DNA of 64,000 nucleotides from Sphingobium sp. SCG-1 (GCF_002953135.1 NZ_CP026372.1:3025501-3089500), one strand, 5' to 3'; shown: positions 38,250-47,741, numbered from the stretch's first letter. Made by a program: numbers and translations. Notes: a model not told the origin generated them from the letters alone.

Positions 38250-38474
38250 TTACTTCTTGAGCGTGAGACCGCCGAAGCGCTTGTTGAAGCGCGCAACCTG
38301 GCCGCCCTGATCGAGCTGACGCGTACCGCCCGTCCACGCCGGATGCGACTTGGGATCGATGTCGAGCGCCAACGTGTCGCCTTCCTTGCCCCACGTGGAG
38401 CGCGTGCGATAGGTGGTGCCGTCGGTCATCTGGACGGTGATGAAGTGGTAGTCGGGATGCGTATCGGTCTTCAT
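38250..38474 (-). CDS. rpmE: 50S ribosomal protein L31
   Basis: A 74-residue L31 starting at the ATG at 38474 (MKTDTHPDYHFITVQMTDG). It carries the alphaproteobacterial L31 pattern TYRTRSTWGKEGDTLALDIDP and SHPAWTGGTRQLDQ, and ends RFNKRFGGLTLKK. It has no cysteines, so it is the zinc-free (C-) form, which in many species needs no zinc for stability. A longer in-frame reading to 38564 is not conserved in type. It lies last in the bamA-skp-fabZ strand after a gap of 117 bp, with a terminator behind it. Confidence 0.95.
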   Translation of the reverse strand: MKTDTHPDYHFITVQMTDGTTYRTRSTWGKEGDTLALDIDPKSHPAWTGGTRQLDQGGQVARFNKRFGGLTLKK

Positions 38475-38591
38475 GAGTATTGCTCCGGATGCGGCCGGTT
38501 CCAACCGGCCTGAAGGATGCGTGAAATCTTTGCGAAGGCGCGCGGTTAGCGAGTTTCCCCGCAAAAGGCAATAGTCAGCCGGGTCGCGCCT

Positions 38592-39074
38592 CTACTTCGG
38601 CGGATCGGCAATCATCGCGGTGCAATGCGCCTCGGCAGCAAGCTTGCCATCGACCATCGCCTTGCCCGAAAATTTACAGATCGAGCCGCGCAGTGTCGTG
38701 AACTCCACATGGATGTCGAGCAGACAGCCCGGCTCCACGGGTGAGCGGAACTTAGCGTTCTCGATGGCCATGAAATAGACGAGCTTGCCGCTTCCGGCCA
38801 GGCCCATCGATTCGACCGCCAATACGCCGGCCGCCTGTGCGATCGCCTCGACAATCAACACCCCCGGCATGATCGGCCGCTCCGGAAAGTGCCCCGAGAA
38901 GAACGGTTCGTTGATCGTTACGGCCTTCACCGCATGGATGCTCTTGTTGGGCACCATTGAGACGACGCGGTCGATCAGCAGCATCGGGAAACGATGCGGC
39001 AGAGCGGCCATGACCCCCCGGATATCCAGGGGGCCACGCGCTTCGGCCACTTCGGGACTAACAGTGTCCGTCAT
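38592..39074 (-). CDS. fabZ: 3-Hydroxyacyl-ACP dehydratase FabZ
   Basis: A 160-residue FabZ of fatty-acid synthesis. Catalytic His and Glu are in FFSGHFPERPIMPGVLIVEAIAQAAG, preceded by ALPHRFPMLLIDRVV, the family opening. The C-terminus has KFSGKAMVDGKLAAEA. Length is normal. It lies 13 bp behind the skp-like gene on the same strand. In LPS-making bacteria lpxD and lpxA would flank it here; neither is present. Confidence 0.96.
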   Translation of the reverse strand: MTDTVSPEVAEARGPLDIRGVMAALPHRFPMLLIDRVVSMVPNKSIHAVKAVTINEPFFSGHFPERPIMPGVLIVEAIAQAAGVLAVESMGLAGSGKLVYFMAIENAKFRSPVEPGCLLDIHVEFTTLRGSICKFSGKAMVDGKLAAEAHCTAMIADPPK

Positions 39075-39087
39075 TCAGCTTCGCCGC

Positions 39088-39750
39088 TTAGCGCGACTGC
39101 GGCTTCTGGTTGGCGTTGGCCGGTGCAGAAGCCGGAGCCGTCGCCGCGCCCTGACCACCCTGATTGGGCTGCCAACCGGCAGGCGGCGTGATGCCGACGC
39201 TGGGCACCAGCGCGTTCAACTCGGTCACGACAGCAGCCGTGATGTCGACGCCAGGCTGATAGGATACCGTCGCTTCGGGCGAAAGGACGAGGTCCACCTT
39301 TGCCTTCGTCATCGCTGCCTTAAGCGCGTCCGACAGCTTCGCCGTGATCTGCGCTTCGACATAGGCGTTGGCGAGCGCGATTGGCTGACCCAAACGCTGC
39401 AGTTCGGCCTGATAGGCCTGCTGCTGCTGCTGGAACTGCTCATACTGCGTCTGAAGCGCGGGTGTCGGCTTGCCGCCGGCCGCAGTGATCGCGGTCTGCA
39501 GCGTTGTGCCCTTCGCCTTCAGATCGGCATCGATAGCTGCCTTGCGCGCGTTGAACGCATCGATCTGCGCCTTGTACGTCGTGTTCATCTGCGTTCGGGC
39601 AGTGGTGTAGGCCGTGCTGGTGCCAACGGCCTGCTCCAGATTTGCGACCGCAATGCCGGTCTTCGACTGGGCGACTGCGGGTGCTGTTGCCAGCGCAATC
39701 GCCGTCATCGGCGTGAGTGCCAGAGCGGCAGCCTTGAAAATGGTCTTCAT
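39088..39750 (-). CDS. OmpH/Skp-family periplasmic chaperone
   Basis: A 220-residue Skp-like protein that would hold unfolded outer-membrane proteins in the periplasm for BamA. The start at 39750 overlaps the bamA stop (TGATG) and gives a clear signal peptide ending ATAPAVAQSKTG. The mature part has a long Ala/Gln-rich coiled coil (TARTQMNTTYKAQIDAFNAR ... YEQFQQQQQAYQAELQ), then VEAQITAKLSDALKAAMTKAKVDLVLSP, the usual Skp body strand. The C-terminal tail (Pro, Gln, Gly, Ala, Asn-rich, about 185-220) is longer than that of enterobacterial Skp. Confidence 0.9.
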   Translation of the reverse strand: MKTIFKAAALALTPMTAIALATAPAVAQSKTGIAVANLEQAVGTSTAYTTARTQMNTTYKAQIDAFNARKAAIDADLKAKGTTLQTAITAAGGKPTPALQTQYEQFQQQQQAYQAELQRLGQPIALANAYVEAQITAKLSDALKAAMTKAKVDLVLSPEATVSYQPGVDITAAVVTELNALVPSVGITPPAGWQPNQGGQGAATAPASAPANANQKPQSR

Positions 39751-42473
39751 CAGAATTGAGTCCCTACGTTGAAAGTAATGAGTTTGTCGTCGTCCCCTGG
39801 TTCCTTCAGCAGCGCCTTCGCGATGTCGATCCGGAACGGGCCGAAAGGCGAGTTCCAGTTGACACCAAAGCCCACCGAAAGGCGCGGCTTGAGCGTGTCG
39901 CCTACATAATCTTCCTGGAAAGCAGTGCCGTCCTGGAACGTAGCTGTCGTTCCGGCGGGAGGGGTTCCGCAATTCCCAACAGATTGGGCAGTGCCGCGCA
40001 CGCTGGTGGCTGTCGAACCCGTCCCTGTCGTCAGCGTGCAGTAACCCGGGAAAATGCCGCCGTTACCGATCAGCACAGGGTCCTTGATCCCTGCAACCGC
40101 GCCAACGTCTACGTAGACCGAGGGCCGCAAGCCGAGTTCGCGCGCTCCGGAGCCCAAGGGAATTTCTACCTCGCCACGAGCCATGTAGTAGATCTTACCG
40201 CCCAATGCATCGTCGGTGCGGTTGCTGTTTCCCGTACCCAAATCGTACCTGACGACACCATTGGCGTCCGTGGTCGACTGATAATAACGGCGCAGAACGC
40301 GGGGACCGATGCCGCGAATATCAAAACCGCGCATCTGCGGTTCACCCAGGAAGAAGCGGTCCGTCAAGCGGATACGCTCGACCGAATTGCCTGCGGCGTC
40401 GTACCGCGCCCCTTCGAGCGAATGGATGTAGCCGCCCTCCGCCGAAAGACTGGCGATGAAGCCGCTACCGATGTTGAAGTGCTTGGTCGCGTTCAGGCGC
40501 GTCTTGATATACTTGACGCTGCCGCCAAGACCCGCGAGATCCTGGCTGAGCGACAGGCTCTGCCCGCGTGTCGGACGGATGCGGTTGTCGCGATTGTCGA
40601 AAATCAACGAATAACCAATGGATGACGTGGTACGTTTGCCGATAGCATCGCAGAGATAGCGCCCGGCGAGAATGGGATCACAAGACAGTGGCAACGGCCC
40701 CGCACCGTCCGGATCGGAATAATAAGTGCTCCGATCCAACGTCACATCGTCGAAGCTCAACCCATAGCGCAGCGCCAGCGACATATATTCGGTCAGCGGC
40801 ACACCCGCACGAAGCTGGAATCCGGTGCTGGTCTGCTCGTATGTCGTATTACGATCATTGTTAAGACCATATTGGAAGCTATTGAGATCGCGACGGAAGA
40901 TGTCGCCACCCACAGCAATATTCTTATCGAGCAGATAAGGCTCGGTAAAGCCGACCTCTACCGACTTCGAATAGCTGGAATAATTGACACTAGTGCGTAG
41001 TTCCTGGCCCTTGCCACGGAAGTTACGCTGCGTGATCGATCCCGAAATGATGAACCGTTCCAGGCTGGAGAAGCCCGCCGAGAGCGAAAGCTCGCCCGTC
41101 GATTTTTCCTCAACGTTGGTCTCCAGAATGATGCGATCTGGCGAGGAACCCGGCTTCTGCTCGATATCCAGCTTCTCCTGGAAGAAACCAAGCGAATTGA
41201 TACGATCCTTGGAGCGCTTGACGGCGAAGCTGTTGAATGCGTCGCCCTCGGCCAGTCGGAATTCGCGGCGGACGACCTTGTCCTGCGTCAGCGTGTTGCC
41301 GTTGATGTCGATCCGCTCGACATAAACGCGCGGCGCGTTGGCGATGCGGAAGGTGATCCCCATCGTCAGGTTTTCCTTGCTCCGGTTGAAGTCCGGAGAC
41401 ACATCAGCAAAAGCGTAGCCGAACAGGCCAGCGGTCTCGTTCAACTGGTCGACCGTATCCTCGACCTGCTTCGCGTTATACCAGTCGCCCTTCTTCATCG
41501 GCAGCAGCTTGGTAAGCGAATCGCCGGACAGGTCGCGAATGTCGCTCTCAACCTTCACGTCGCCGAATTTGTAGCGATCCCCCTCCTCGACCACGTAGGT
41601 GATGATGAAGTCCTGCTTGTCGGGCGTCAGTTCCGCTACGGCGGAAATCACCCGGAAATCAGCATAGCCTTGCGTCAGGTAGAATTGACGCAGCTTCTGC
41701 TGGTCATACGCCAGACGATCCGGATCGTAGCTGGTGCCCGAAGAGAACAGACGGAACCAGCGCGCGGCCTTGGTCGCCATTTCACCTTGCAGGCGACCAT
41801 CCTTGAACTTCTCGTTGCCGATGATGTTGATCTGGCGGACCTTGGACTTGGGCCCTTCGCTGATCTCGAACACGATATCGACACGGTTCTGGTCGAGCTG
41901 CACCATCTTCGGCTCGACTGTCGCAGCAAAACGGCCCTGACGGCGGTACAGTTCGATGATGCGGGCGACGTCGGCACGCACCTTCGATCGCGTGTAAATC
42001 TGGCGCGGCGCAAGCTTGATCTCGGGCCGGATCTTGTCTTCCTTCAACCGCTTGTTGCCTTCCAGCACGATGCGGTTGATGACCGGGTTTTCCTTAATCT
42101 CGATGGTCAGCACGCCCGCGTCATCGCGGATTTGCACGTCTGCGAACAACTCGGTCTCGAACAGGTCGCGTAGCGCCTGATCGAGGCTTTCGCGCGTATA
42201 AGGCTGACCAATGCGCAACTTGGTGTAGGAGAGGACGGTATCCGGCTCCAGACGCTGCTGGCCAGTGATGTTGATCGCCTTGATCGGCGCAGCCACTTGT
42301 GCGGCGGGCGGCGTCGCAGGCGCAGCGGGGGGCGTGGGCGCCTGCGCGCGCTGAGCCGCCGCAATAGAGGGCACTCCGGCGATCATCGTCCCGGCCAAAA
42401 GGGCGACCAGACCCAGGCGCTGATGCACCGGCCGGTCGAATTTGCTGCTCTTGGTCGCTATCACCCGCTTCAC
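39750..42473 (-). CDS. bamA: Outer-membrane protein assembly factor BamA
   Basis: A 907-residue BamA, the central Omp85 protein that folds beta-barrel proteins into the outer membrane. An N-terminal signal (LGLVALLAGTMIAGVPSIAAA) is followed by a Pro/Ala-rich segment, five POTRA domains (about 65-420, with IKAINITGQQRL, FEISEGPKSKVRQINIIGNE and VYVERIDINGNTLT) and a 16-strand barrel with the conserved FFLGEPQMRGFDIRGIGPR (VRGF/Y-type loop) ending with NVGTQF. The terminal Phe is the usual assembly signal. It follows rseP with a 93-bp gap and overlaps the skp-like gene by 1 bp. Confidence 0.97.
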   Translation of the reverse strand: MKRVIATKSSKFDRPVHQRLGLVALLAGTMIAGVPSIAAAQRAQAPTPPAAPATPPAAQVAAPIKAINITGQQRLEPDTVLSYTKLRIGQPYTRESLDQALRDLFETELFADVQIRDDAGVLTIEIKENPVINRIVLEGNKRLKEDKIRPEIKLAPRQIYTRSKVRADVARIIELYRRQGRFAATVEPKMVQLDQNRVDIVFEISEGPKSKVRQINIIGNEKFKDGRLQGEMATKAARWFRLFSSGTSYDPDRLAYDQQKLRQFYLTQGYADFRVISAVAELTPDKQDFIITYVVEEGDRYKFGDVKVESDIRDLSGDSLTKLLPMKKGDWYNAKQVEDTVDQLNETAGLFGYAFADVSPDFNRSKENLTMGITFRIANAPRVYVERIDINGNTLTQDKVVRREFRLAEGDAFNSFAVKRSKDRINSLGFFQEKLDIEQKPGSSPDRIILETNVEEKSTGELSLSAGFSSLERFIISGSITQRNFRGKGQELRTSVNYSSYSKSVEVGFTEPYLLDKNIAVGGDIFRRDLNSFQYGLNNDRNTTYEQTSTGFQLRAGVPLTEYMSLALRYGLSFDDVTLDRSTYYSDPDGAGPLPLSCDPILAGRYLCDAIGKRTTSSIGYSLIFDNRDNRIRPTRGQSLSLSQDLAGLGGSVKYIKTRLNATKHFNIGSGFIASLSAEGGYIHSLEGARYDAAGNSVERIRLTDRFFLGEPQMRGFDIRGIGPRVLRRYYQSTTDANGVVRYDLGTGNSNRTDDALGGKIYYMARGEVEIPLGSGARELGLRPSVYVDVGAVAGIKDPVLIGNGGIFPGYCTLTTGTGSTATSVRGTAQSVGNCGTPPAGTTATFQDGTAFQEDYVGDTLKPRLSVGFGVNWNSPFGPFRIDIAKALLKEPGDDDKLITFNVGTQF

Positions 42474-42566
42474 CCTTGAAAATAAATCGCGGCCATCGGC
42501 CTAACAAAACTGCATGGTTGTTTCAGATTGTTGCCCGAACCCGGCCTGCTCACTGCCTCAACCGCG

Positions 42567-43700
42567 TCAGCCGATCAAGCCGGACAGGCTTCTCCACAGG
42601 CCGAAAGACGACAAATCGTTGAAAGTCACCAGCACCATCACCGTCAGGAGCACCATCAACCCCGATCGATAGGCCATTTCCTGCACCTGCGGGCTGACCG
42701 GACGCCCTTTTATCCCCTCGATTGCGTAGAACAGCAAATGCCCGCCATCCAGCATCGGAATTGGCAACAGGTTGATGAACCCCAAGTTAATCGAGATAAA
42801 AGCCATCAGGAAGATGAAGCTCTGCCAGCCCATGTTCGCCGCCTGACCCGAGACATCGGCAATCTTCAACGGCCCGCCCAGTTCTTTCGCTGACCGCCGC
42901 CCGGTAATGATCTGCCACAACCCGTCGAGCGAGGAGGTTAGAAGCTGCCCGACCTTCCGCGCGCCAACCACCGGCGCCTCCAGCAAGCCTATCTTCCGGA
43001 ACGTCAGCGGGCCGGACGCCACGCCAAGCTGCCCCAGCCGGAAGATATTGCCGAAGCGATCCTTCTCGATCCGCGTTCCCGCGGCGATCGACACGTCGAA
43101 GCGCTTGCCGTTGCGCTCGACGACATAGGGCAGCAGCTCGTTGGGACGCAGCGTCACTATCGACGAGATATCCGTGAAGCTGTTGATATCCCGATCCATG
43201 ATGCTGACGATGCGGTCGCCCTTTTGCAGACCAGCCGCCTGCGCCGCCGATCCGGCCGATACCGCACCGACCACCGGAGGACTCTCCGGATCGCCCTGAA
43301 TATAGGACAAGCCGCCAAGTAGAAGGATCGCGGCCAGGAAATTGATGGCGGGCCCGGCGAATACGATCGCCGCGCGCTGCCACACTGGTTTGCCGGGGAA
43401 ACTTTCCGCGCGGTCCTGCGCCGACATATGCAGCCATGCCGGGTCCGTCTGGCTCGCCGCGTTCATATCGCCCTTGAACTTCACATAGCCGCCCAGCGGC
43501 AGCATCCCGATGCGCCAGCGCGTGCCGCGCTTGTCCACCCAGGCGAGAAGCTCCTTGCCGAAGCCGATGGAGAAGGCTTCTGCCTTCACCCCGCACCAGC
43601 GACCGACAATATAATGACCAAATTCGTGGACGAAAACGAGCGGGCCGATAATGGCGAGGAAAGCGAATACGGTCAGTAGAAGGCTCGGATTCTCAATCAA
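42567..43700 (-). CDS. rseP: Site-2 protease RseP (M50)
   Basis: A 377-residue intramembrane zinc metalloprotease of the RseP family that cleaves anti-sigma or other membrane-tethered regulators. The zinc ligands are in the first hydrophobic segment (PLVFVHEFGHYIVGRWCG, HEFGH) and in the third (INLLPIPMLDGGHLL, with the conserved LDGGH). One PDZ domain lies between (about 125-200, VVGAVSAGSAAQAAGLQKGDRI). Enterobacterial RseP has two PDZ domains; one copy seems usual for alphaproteobacteria. The start overlaps the dxr stop by 4 bp. Confidence 0.96.
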   Translation of the reverse strand: MIENPSLLLTVFAFLAIIGPLVFVHEFGHYIVGRWCGVKAEAFSIGFGKELLAWVDKRGTRWRIGMLPLGGYVKFKGDMNAASQTDPAWLHMSAQDRAESFPGKPVWQRAAIVFAGPAINFLAAILLLGGLSYIQGDPESPPVVGAVSAGSAAQAAGLQKGDRIVSIMDRDINSFTDISSIVTLRPNELLPYVVERNGKRFDVSIAAGTRIEKDRFGNIFRLGQLGVASGPLTFRKIGLLEAPVVGARKVGQLLTSSLDGLWQIITGRRSAKELGGPLKIADVSGQAANMGWQSFIFLMAFISINLGFINLLPIPMLDGGHLLFYAIEGIKGRPVSPQVQEMAYRSGLMVLLTVMVLVTFNDLSSFGLWRSLSGLIG

Positions 43701-44857
43701 GCTTGCACTCTTTCCACCATGCTGGATGCAGCCGCGCGCGCTTGGGCGTCCGTCTCCAGAATCCCTGCAATGTCGCAGGGTGCTGGCGCGCTATAGCCTG
43801 CCAGCACTTCTTCCACAATCGCGGCGATTCTTAAGAACTCGATGCGCCCGCCGAGAAACGCGGCGACCGCCACTTCATTCGCGGCATTGAGCGTAGCGGG
43901 ATGCCCGCCCCCTGCCCGCGCCGCATCACGCGCGAGCCGCAGGCCGGGAAAACGCACCGGGTCGGGCGCTTCGAAATCCAGACGGCCGATAGTGACGAGA
44001 TCGAGCGGCTGGCACGGTGTCGCAATGCGCTCCGGCCAGGCCAGCGCATGAGCGATCGGTATGCGCATGTCGGGACTGCCAAGCTGCGCCAGCGTCGAGC
44101 AATCGCGATACTCCACCATCGAGTGGATCACCGACTGCGGATGGACGAGGATCTCGATATTATCGAGGCCGACGGGAAACAGGTGATCCGCCTCGATCAA
44201 TTCCAGCCCTTTGTTCATCATCGTAGCGCTGTCGATGCTGATCTTCGCGCCCATTGACCAGTTGGGATGCTTGACTGCCTGCGCGGGCGTCACCGCCGCC
44301 ATCTGCGTACGGGTGAAATCGCGGAACGGCCCGCCGCTGGCCGTCAGAGTAATGCGCCGCACATCCTCCATCCGGCTTCCGGCAAGACATTGGAAGATCG
44401 CGTTGTGCTCGCTATCGACGGGCAGCAGCGTCGCGCCCGACGCACGTACGGCCCCCATCATCAGCGCGCCCGCCGATACCAGCGACTCCTTGTTGGCGAG
44501 CGCGACCGTATGCCCCCGCTCCAACGCCGCCAAAGTCGGCTCAAGCCCAGCGCATCCGACGATGGCCGCCATGGTCCAGTCAACATCGAGCCGCGCCGCA
44601 TCGACCAGCGCCTGCGGGCCGGCTTCCGCGCGAATGCCTGTGCCTGCCAGCGCCTGTTTGAGATCGGCGTACAGCGCTTCCTGTCCGATCACGGCAACCT
44701 CTGCACGGTGCCTCCGTGCAGCTTCCGCCAGTCCAGCCACATCGCCATGCGCTGTCAACGCAACGACTTGCCAGGCATCACTATCACGCTCTACGAGGTC
44801 CAGCGTGGACGTGCCAACCGATCCCGTCGCACCGAAGATCGAGATACGGCGCGTCAT
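43697..44857 (-). CDS. dxr: 1-Deoxy-D-xylulose-5-phosphate reductoisomerase
   Basis: A 386-residue DXR of the MEP pathway of isoprenoid synthesis. The NADPH-binding loop is in ISIFGATGSVGTSTLDLV; VALANKESLVSAGAL, LLPVDSEHNAIFQCL and ASGGPFRDF are the metal and substrate elements; WSMGAKISIDSATMMNKGLELIEA forms the mobile flap. The start overlaps cdsA by 4 bp and the stop overlaps rseP by 4 bp, so this is a tightly packed operon. Its isoprenoid product feeds the neighbouring uppS. Confidence 0.97.
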   Translation of the reverse strand: MTRRISIFGATGSVGTSTLDLVERDSDAWQVVALTAHGDVAGLAEAARRHRAEVAVIGQEALYADLKQALAGTGIRAEAGPQALVDAARLDVDWTMAAIVGCAGLEPTLAALERGHTVALANKESLVSAGALMMGAVRASGATLLPVDSEHNAIFQCLAGSRMEDVRRITLTASGGPFRDFTRTQMAAVTPAQAVKHPNWSMGAKISIDSATMMNKGLELIEADHLFPVGLDNIEILVHPQSVIHSMVEYRDCSTLAQLGSPDMRIPIAHALAWPERIATPCQPLDLVTIGRLDFEAPDPVRFPGLRLARDAARAGGGHPATLNAANEVAVAAFLGGRIEFLRIAAIVEEVLAGYSAPAPCDIAGILETDAQARAAASSMVERVQA

Positions 44858-45636
44858 AGCAAACCCGGCAGCGCAACCAGCAGCGCTGCAAGCGGCGCGG
44901 CCGTCACCACACCGTCCAGCCGGTCAAGCACCCCGCCATGGCCGGGCAACAATGTGCCGCTATCCTTGACCCCCGCGCGCCGTTTAAGCGCGCTTTCGAA
45001 CAGGTCGCCGCCCTGCGCCGCCACCGCCAGAATCCCGCAAGCCGCAGCCAGCTTTACAGGCAAGCCAGCCCCAAAATGGAGAGCGAAACCGAAGGCCAGC
45101 GAAGCGAGTACACCGCCGCCAAGCCCCGCCCAGGTCTTCGAGGGACTTATCGATGGCGCAAGCTTCGGCCCACCGATGGACCGGCCCGCGAAATACGCGC
45201 CGATATCGGTAGCCCACACCAATCCCAAAGCCCAGAACGCCAGCAGCAATCCGTTATGCTGAGCCCGCAGGAACAGCAGCGCCAGAACCGGAATGCCGAC
45301 ATACAGGATGCCGAGCGCCAGCGGGAACGAACGCGTAATTGCCACCACGAACAAGGCTGCGCCCAAAAGCAATCCGATCGCGAGAAAAGACGGCCCGGCC
45401 GCAAGCGGATCAGGCGCCATGATCGCCAGCGGCACACAGATCGCAAACATCGCCAACCTGCGCGCGCGCGCATCCGCACCGATCAGGCTACCCCATTCGC
45501 CTTGCATCAGCACACCGGCCACGGAAGCGAGGACCCAGAACAGGATATGCCCCATCAATAACGCTGCTACGGCAACGCAGATAAGCGCAATGCCCACAAT
45601 AGCGCGAGTCTTCAGGTCACTGGGTCGCCCGGTCAT
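44854..45636 (-). CDS. cdsA: Phosphatidate cytidylyltransferase
   Basis: A 260-residue integral membrane CDP-diacylglycerol synthase. About seven hydrophobic segments are present. The signature is split as usual: ATDIGAYFAGRSIGGPKLAPSISPSKTWAG and, near the C-terminus, GTLLPGHGGVLDRLDGVV (the S...DR.D motif with D residues that bind metal). It supplies CDP-DAG, the substrate for the PssA enzyme encoded at 50315-51100. It is 39 bp behind uppS and overlaps dxr. Confidence 0.96.
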   Translation of the reverse strand: MTGRPSDLKTRAIVGIALICVAVAALLMGHILFWVLASVAGVLMQGEWGSLIGADARARRLAMFAICVPLAIMAPDPLAAGPSFLAIGLLLGAALFVVAITRSFPLALGILYVGIPVLALLFLRAQHNGLLLAFWALGLVWATDIGAYFAGRSIGGPKLAPSISPSKTWAGLGGGVLASLAFGFALHFGAGLPVKLAAACGILAVAAQGGDLFESALKRRAGVKDSGTLLPGHGGVLDRLDGVVTAAPLAALLVALPGLL

Positions 45637-45675
45637 CGCAATATCACGCCTCTGCCCTGATCGAACGCACGCCGT

Positions 45676-46431
45676 TCAAAGGCCACCATAACGGCGGTCG
45701 CGGTCCTTGAAGGCATGAAGCGCACCCGCCAGCGCCTTGGTATCAAAATCCGGCCAGAGAACGTCGGTAAAATAGAGTTCCGCATAGGCCGCCTGCCACA
45801 GCAGGAAATTGCTGAGGCGCTGCTCGCCCGACGTGCGGATCATCAGGTCGAGCGGTGGCAGGCCCGCCGTATCGAGCGCGCCATGCAAGTGATCGGCGCA
45901 AATCTCGTCGGGCGCGATTTCACCCGAGGCCGCGCGCGCCGCCAGGCTCTGCACCGCCCTGACCATCTCGTCCTGCGACCCATAATTGAGCGCTATTGCC
46001 AGGACCGGGCCAGTGTTCACTGCCGTCCGCGCCAAAGCATCATCGATCAGCGCCACCAGCGAGGGTTCCAGTGCGCGATAATTGCCGATCACCCGCAACC
46101 GCACATTATCGGAGACCATCTCGTCGATGTCGGCCTCGATGAAGCGGCGCAACAAGCCCATCAGGTCGGCAATTTCCGCTGCAGGACGCTTCCAGTTTTC
46201 CGAAGAAAAAGCATAGAGCGTTAGGCACTCGATTCCGAGTTCCCGCGCGGATCTCGCGATCTTCCGCACCGCATCCACGCCAGCTTTATGCCCGGCGAAA
46301 CGCGGCAACAGGCGCTTCTTCGCCCACCGCCCATTGCCGTCCATGATGATCGCGACATGCCGCGCGCCATGATCGGGCACGTCATGGGGCGAAACGCTGG
46401 TCCGCGTGCTGGAAGATGCCTGAGTTGCCAC
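45676..46431 (-). CDS. uppS: Isoprenyl (undecaprenyl) diphosphate synthase
   Basis: A 251-residue cis-prenyltransferase that builds undecaprenyl diphosphate, the lipid carrier of peptidoglycan precursors. It shows the invariant HVAIIMDGNGRWAKKR with the catalytic Asp, GHKAGVDAVR, LTLYAFSSENWKRP and PPLDLMIRTSGEQRLSNFLLWQ, then YAELYFTDVLWPDF. The N-terminus is extended by about 25 residues (Ser/Thr-rich), variable within the family. It lies 24 bp behind frr and 39 bp ahead of cdsA. Confidence 0.96.
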   Translation of the reverse strand: MATQASSSTRTSVSPHDVPDHGARHVAIIMDGNGRWAKKRLLPRFAGHKAGVDAVRKIARSARELGIECLTLYAFSSENWKRPAAEIADLMGLLRRFIEADIDEMVSDNVRLRVIGNYRALEPSLVALIDDALARTAVNTGPVLAIALNYGSQDEMVRAVQSLAARAASGEIAPDEICADHLHGALDTAGLPPLDLMIRTSGEQRLSNFLLWQAAYAELYFTDVLWPDFDTKALAGALHAFKDRDRRYGGL

Positions 46432-46455
46432 AAGAACTATGTGCCGGTTTGCGGC

Positions 46456-47013
46456 CTATTGGCCAAGTATTTCTTTTTCCTTGGCACTCGCGGCGGCATC
46501 GATGTCCGCGATGGTCGCGTCGGTCAGCTTCTGGACTTCGGTTTCCAGGCGCTTGCGATCATCCTCGCTGATCTCGCCCTTCTTCTCGTCGACCTTCAGG
46601 CTATCCATGCCGTCGCGACGCACATTGCGCGCGGCGATGCGCGCGCCTTCGGCATATTTGCTGGCAAGCTTGGCCAATTCCTTGCGGCGTTCCTCGGTCA
46701 GATCGGGAATCGGCAGGCGCAATGTGGTGCCATCGGTAATCGGATTGAGCCCCAGCCCCGCCGAGCGGATTGCCTTCTCGACAGGCGTCACATTGCTGCG
46801 GTCCCACACCTGGACGGAGATCATGCGCGGCTCAGGCGCGGATACTGTCGCGACCTGATTGAGCGGCATATGGGCGCCATATACTTCGACGGTCACGGGA
46901 TCGAGCAACGCGGTATTGGCGCGCCCCGTGCGAAGACCGGACAAATCACCCTTCAACGATTCGACGGCACCGGCCATGCGACGTTCCAGATCGCTCTTGC
47001 TATATTGCGGCAT
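46456..47013 (-). CDS. frr: Ribosome recycling factor
   Basis: A 185-residue RRF that, with EF-G, splits post-termination ribosomes. The sequence starts SKSDLERRMAGAVESLKGDL and carries the standard GRANTALLDPVTVEVYGA, PLNQVATVSAPEPRMISVQ, AIRSAGLGLNPITDGTTLRLPIP and RRDGMDSLKVDEKKGEIS. The length is normal. It lies 2 bp behind pyrH, with the next gene uppS also close, so translation is likely coupled along the operon. Confidence 0.97.
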   Translation of the reverse strand: MPQYSKSDLERRMAGAVESLKGDLSGLRTGRANTALLDPVTVEVYGAHMPLNQVATVSAPEPRMISVQVWDRSNVTPVEKAIRSAGLGLNPITDGTTLRLPIPDLTEERRKELAKLASKYAEGARIAARNVRRDGMDSLKVDEKKGEISEDDRKRLETEVQKLTDATIADIDAAASAKEKEILGQ

Positions 47014-47015
47014 GA

Positions 47016-47741
47016 TTACTTCTCCTGAGCCTGTACGATCGTCGCTGTCCCGTCGCCTGCCAACACCTTAGACAGGTTGCCGGTTTCGCGGATATTGAAG
47101 ACGACGATGGGAATATTGTTTTCGCGACACAACGCTACGGCGCTCGCGTCCATGACCTTGAGATTATCATTGAGGACACGGTCGAAAGTCACTGATTCAT
47201 AACGGGTAGCGCTGGCCACCTTCTTGGGATCGGCATCATAGACGCCATCGACGCTAGTGCCCTTGAACAGCGCGTCGCAACCCATTTCAGCGGCGCGCAA
47301 AGCCGCAGCGGTATCGGTCGTGAAGAAGGGATTGCCCGTCCCCGCCGCGAAAATCACGATGCGGCCCTTCTCCAGATGCCGCTCAGCACGACGGCGAATA
47401 TAGGGTTCGCACACGCTGGCCATGGGGATCGCGGACTGCACACGCGTATCGCGGCCCATCCGTTCCAGCGCATTCTGAACCGCCAGCGCGTTCATCACGG
47501 TTGCCAACATACCCATATAATCCGCGCTGGTGCGGTCAAAGCCCTTGGCCGCAGCCGCCAGCCCGCGAAAAATGTTCCCGCCACCCACGACAACACATAA
47601 TTCGAACCCGGCGTCGCTGGCTGCCGCGATCTCGCCCGCGATCCGGTCCACCGTTTCCGGGTCAATGCCGAACTGGCCAGACCCCATCAATACTTCGCCG
47701 GAGAGCTTGAGCAGGATGCGCTTGAAGGCTGGCCGAGTCAT
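47016..47741 (-). CDS. pyrH: UMP kinase
   Basis: A 241-residue UMP kinase of the amino-acid kinase fold, which phosphorylates UMP to UDP. The signature stretches are RILLKLSGEVLMGSGQFGID, CVVVGGGNIFRG, GRIVIFAAGTGNPFFTTDTAAALRA and GVYDADPKK. It is the first gene of the pyrH-frr-uppS-cdsA-dxr-rseP-bamA-skp-fabZ strand. The inverted repeat described at 47861-47960 lies upstream and separates it from the rpsB-tsf unit. Confidence 0.97.
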   Translation of the reverse strand: MTRPAFKRILLKLSGEVLMGSGQFGIDPETVDRIAGEIAAASDAGFELCVVVGGGNIFRGLAAAAKGFDRTSADYMGMLATVMNALAVQNALERMGRDTRVQSAIPMASVCEPYIRRRAERHLEKGRIVIFAAGTGNPFFTTDTAAALRAAEMGCDALFKGTSVDGVYDADPKKVASATRYESVTFDRVLNDNLKVMDASAVALCRENNIPIVVFNIRETGNLSKVLAGDGTATIVQAQEK

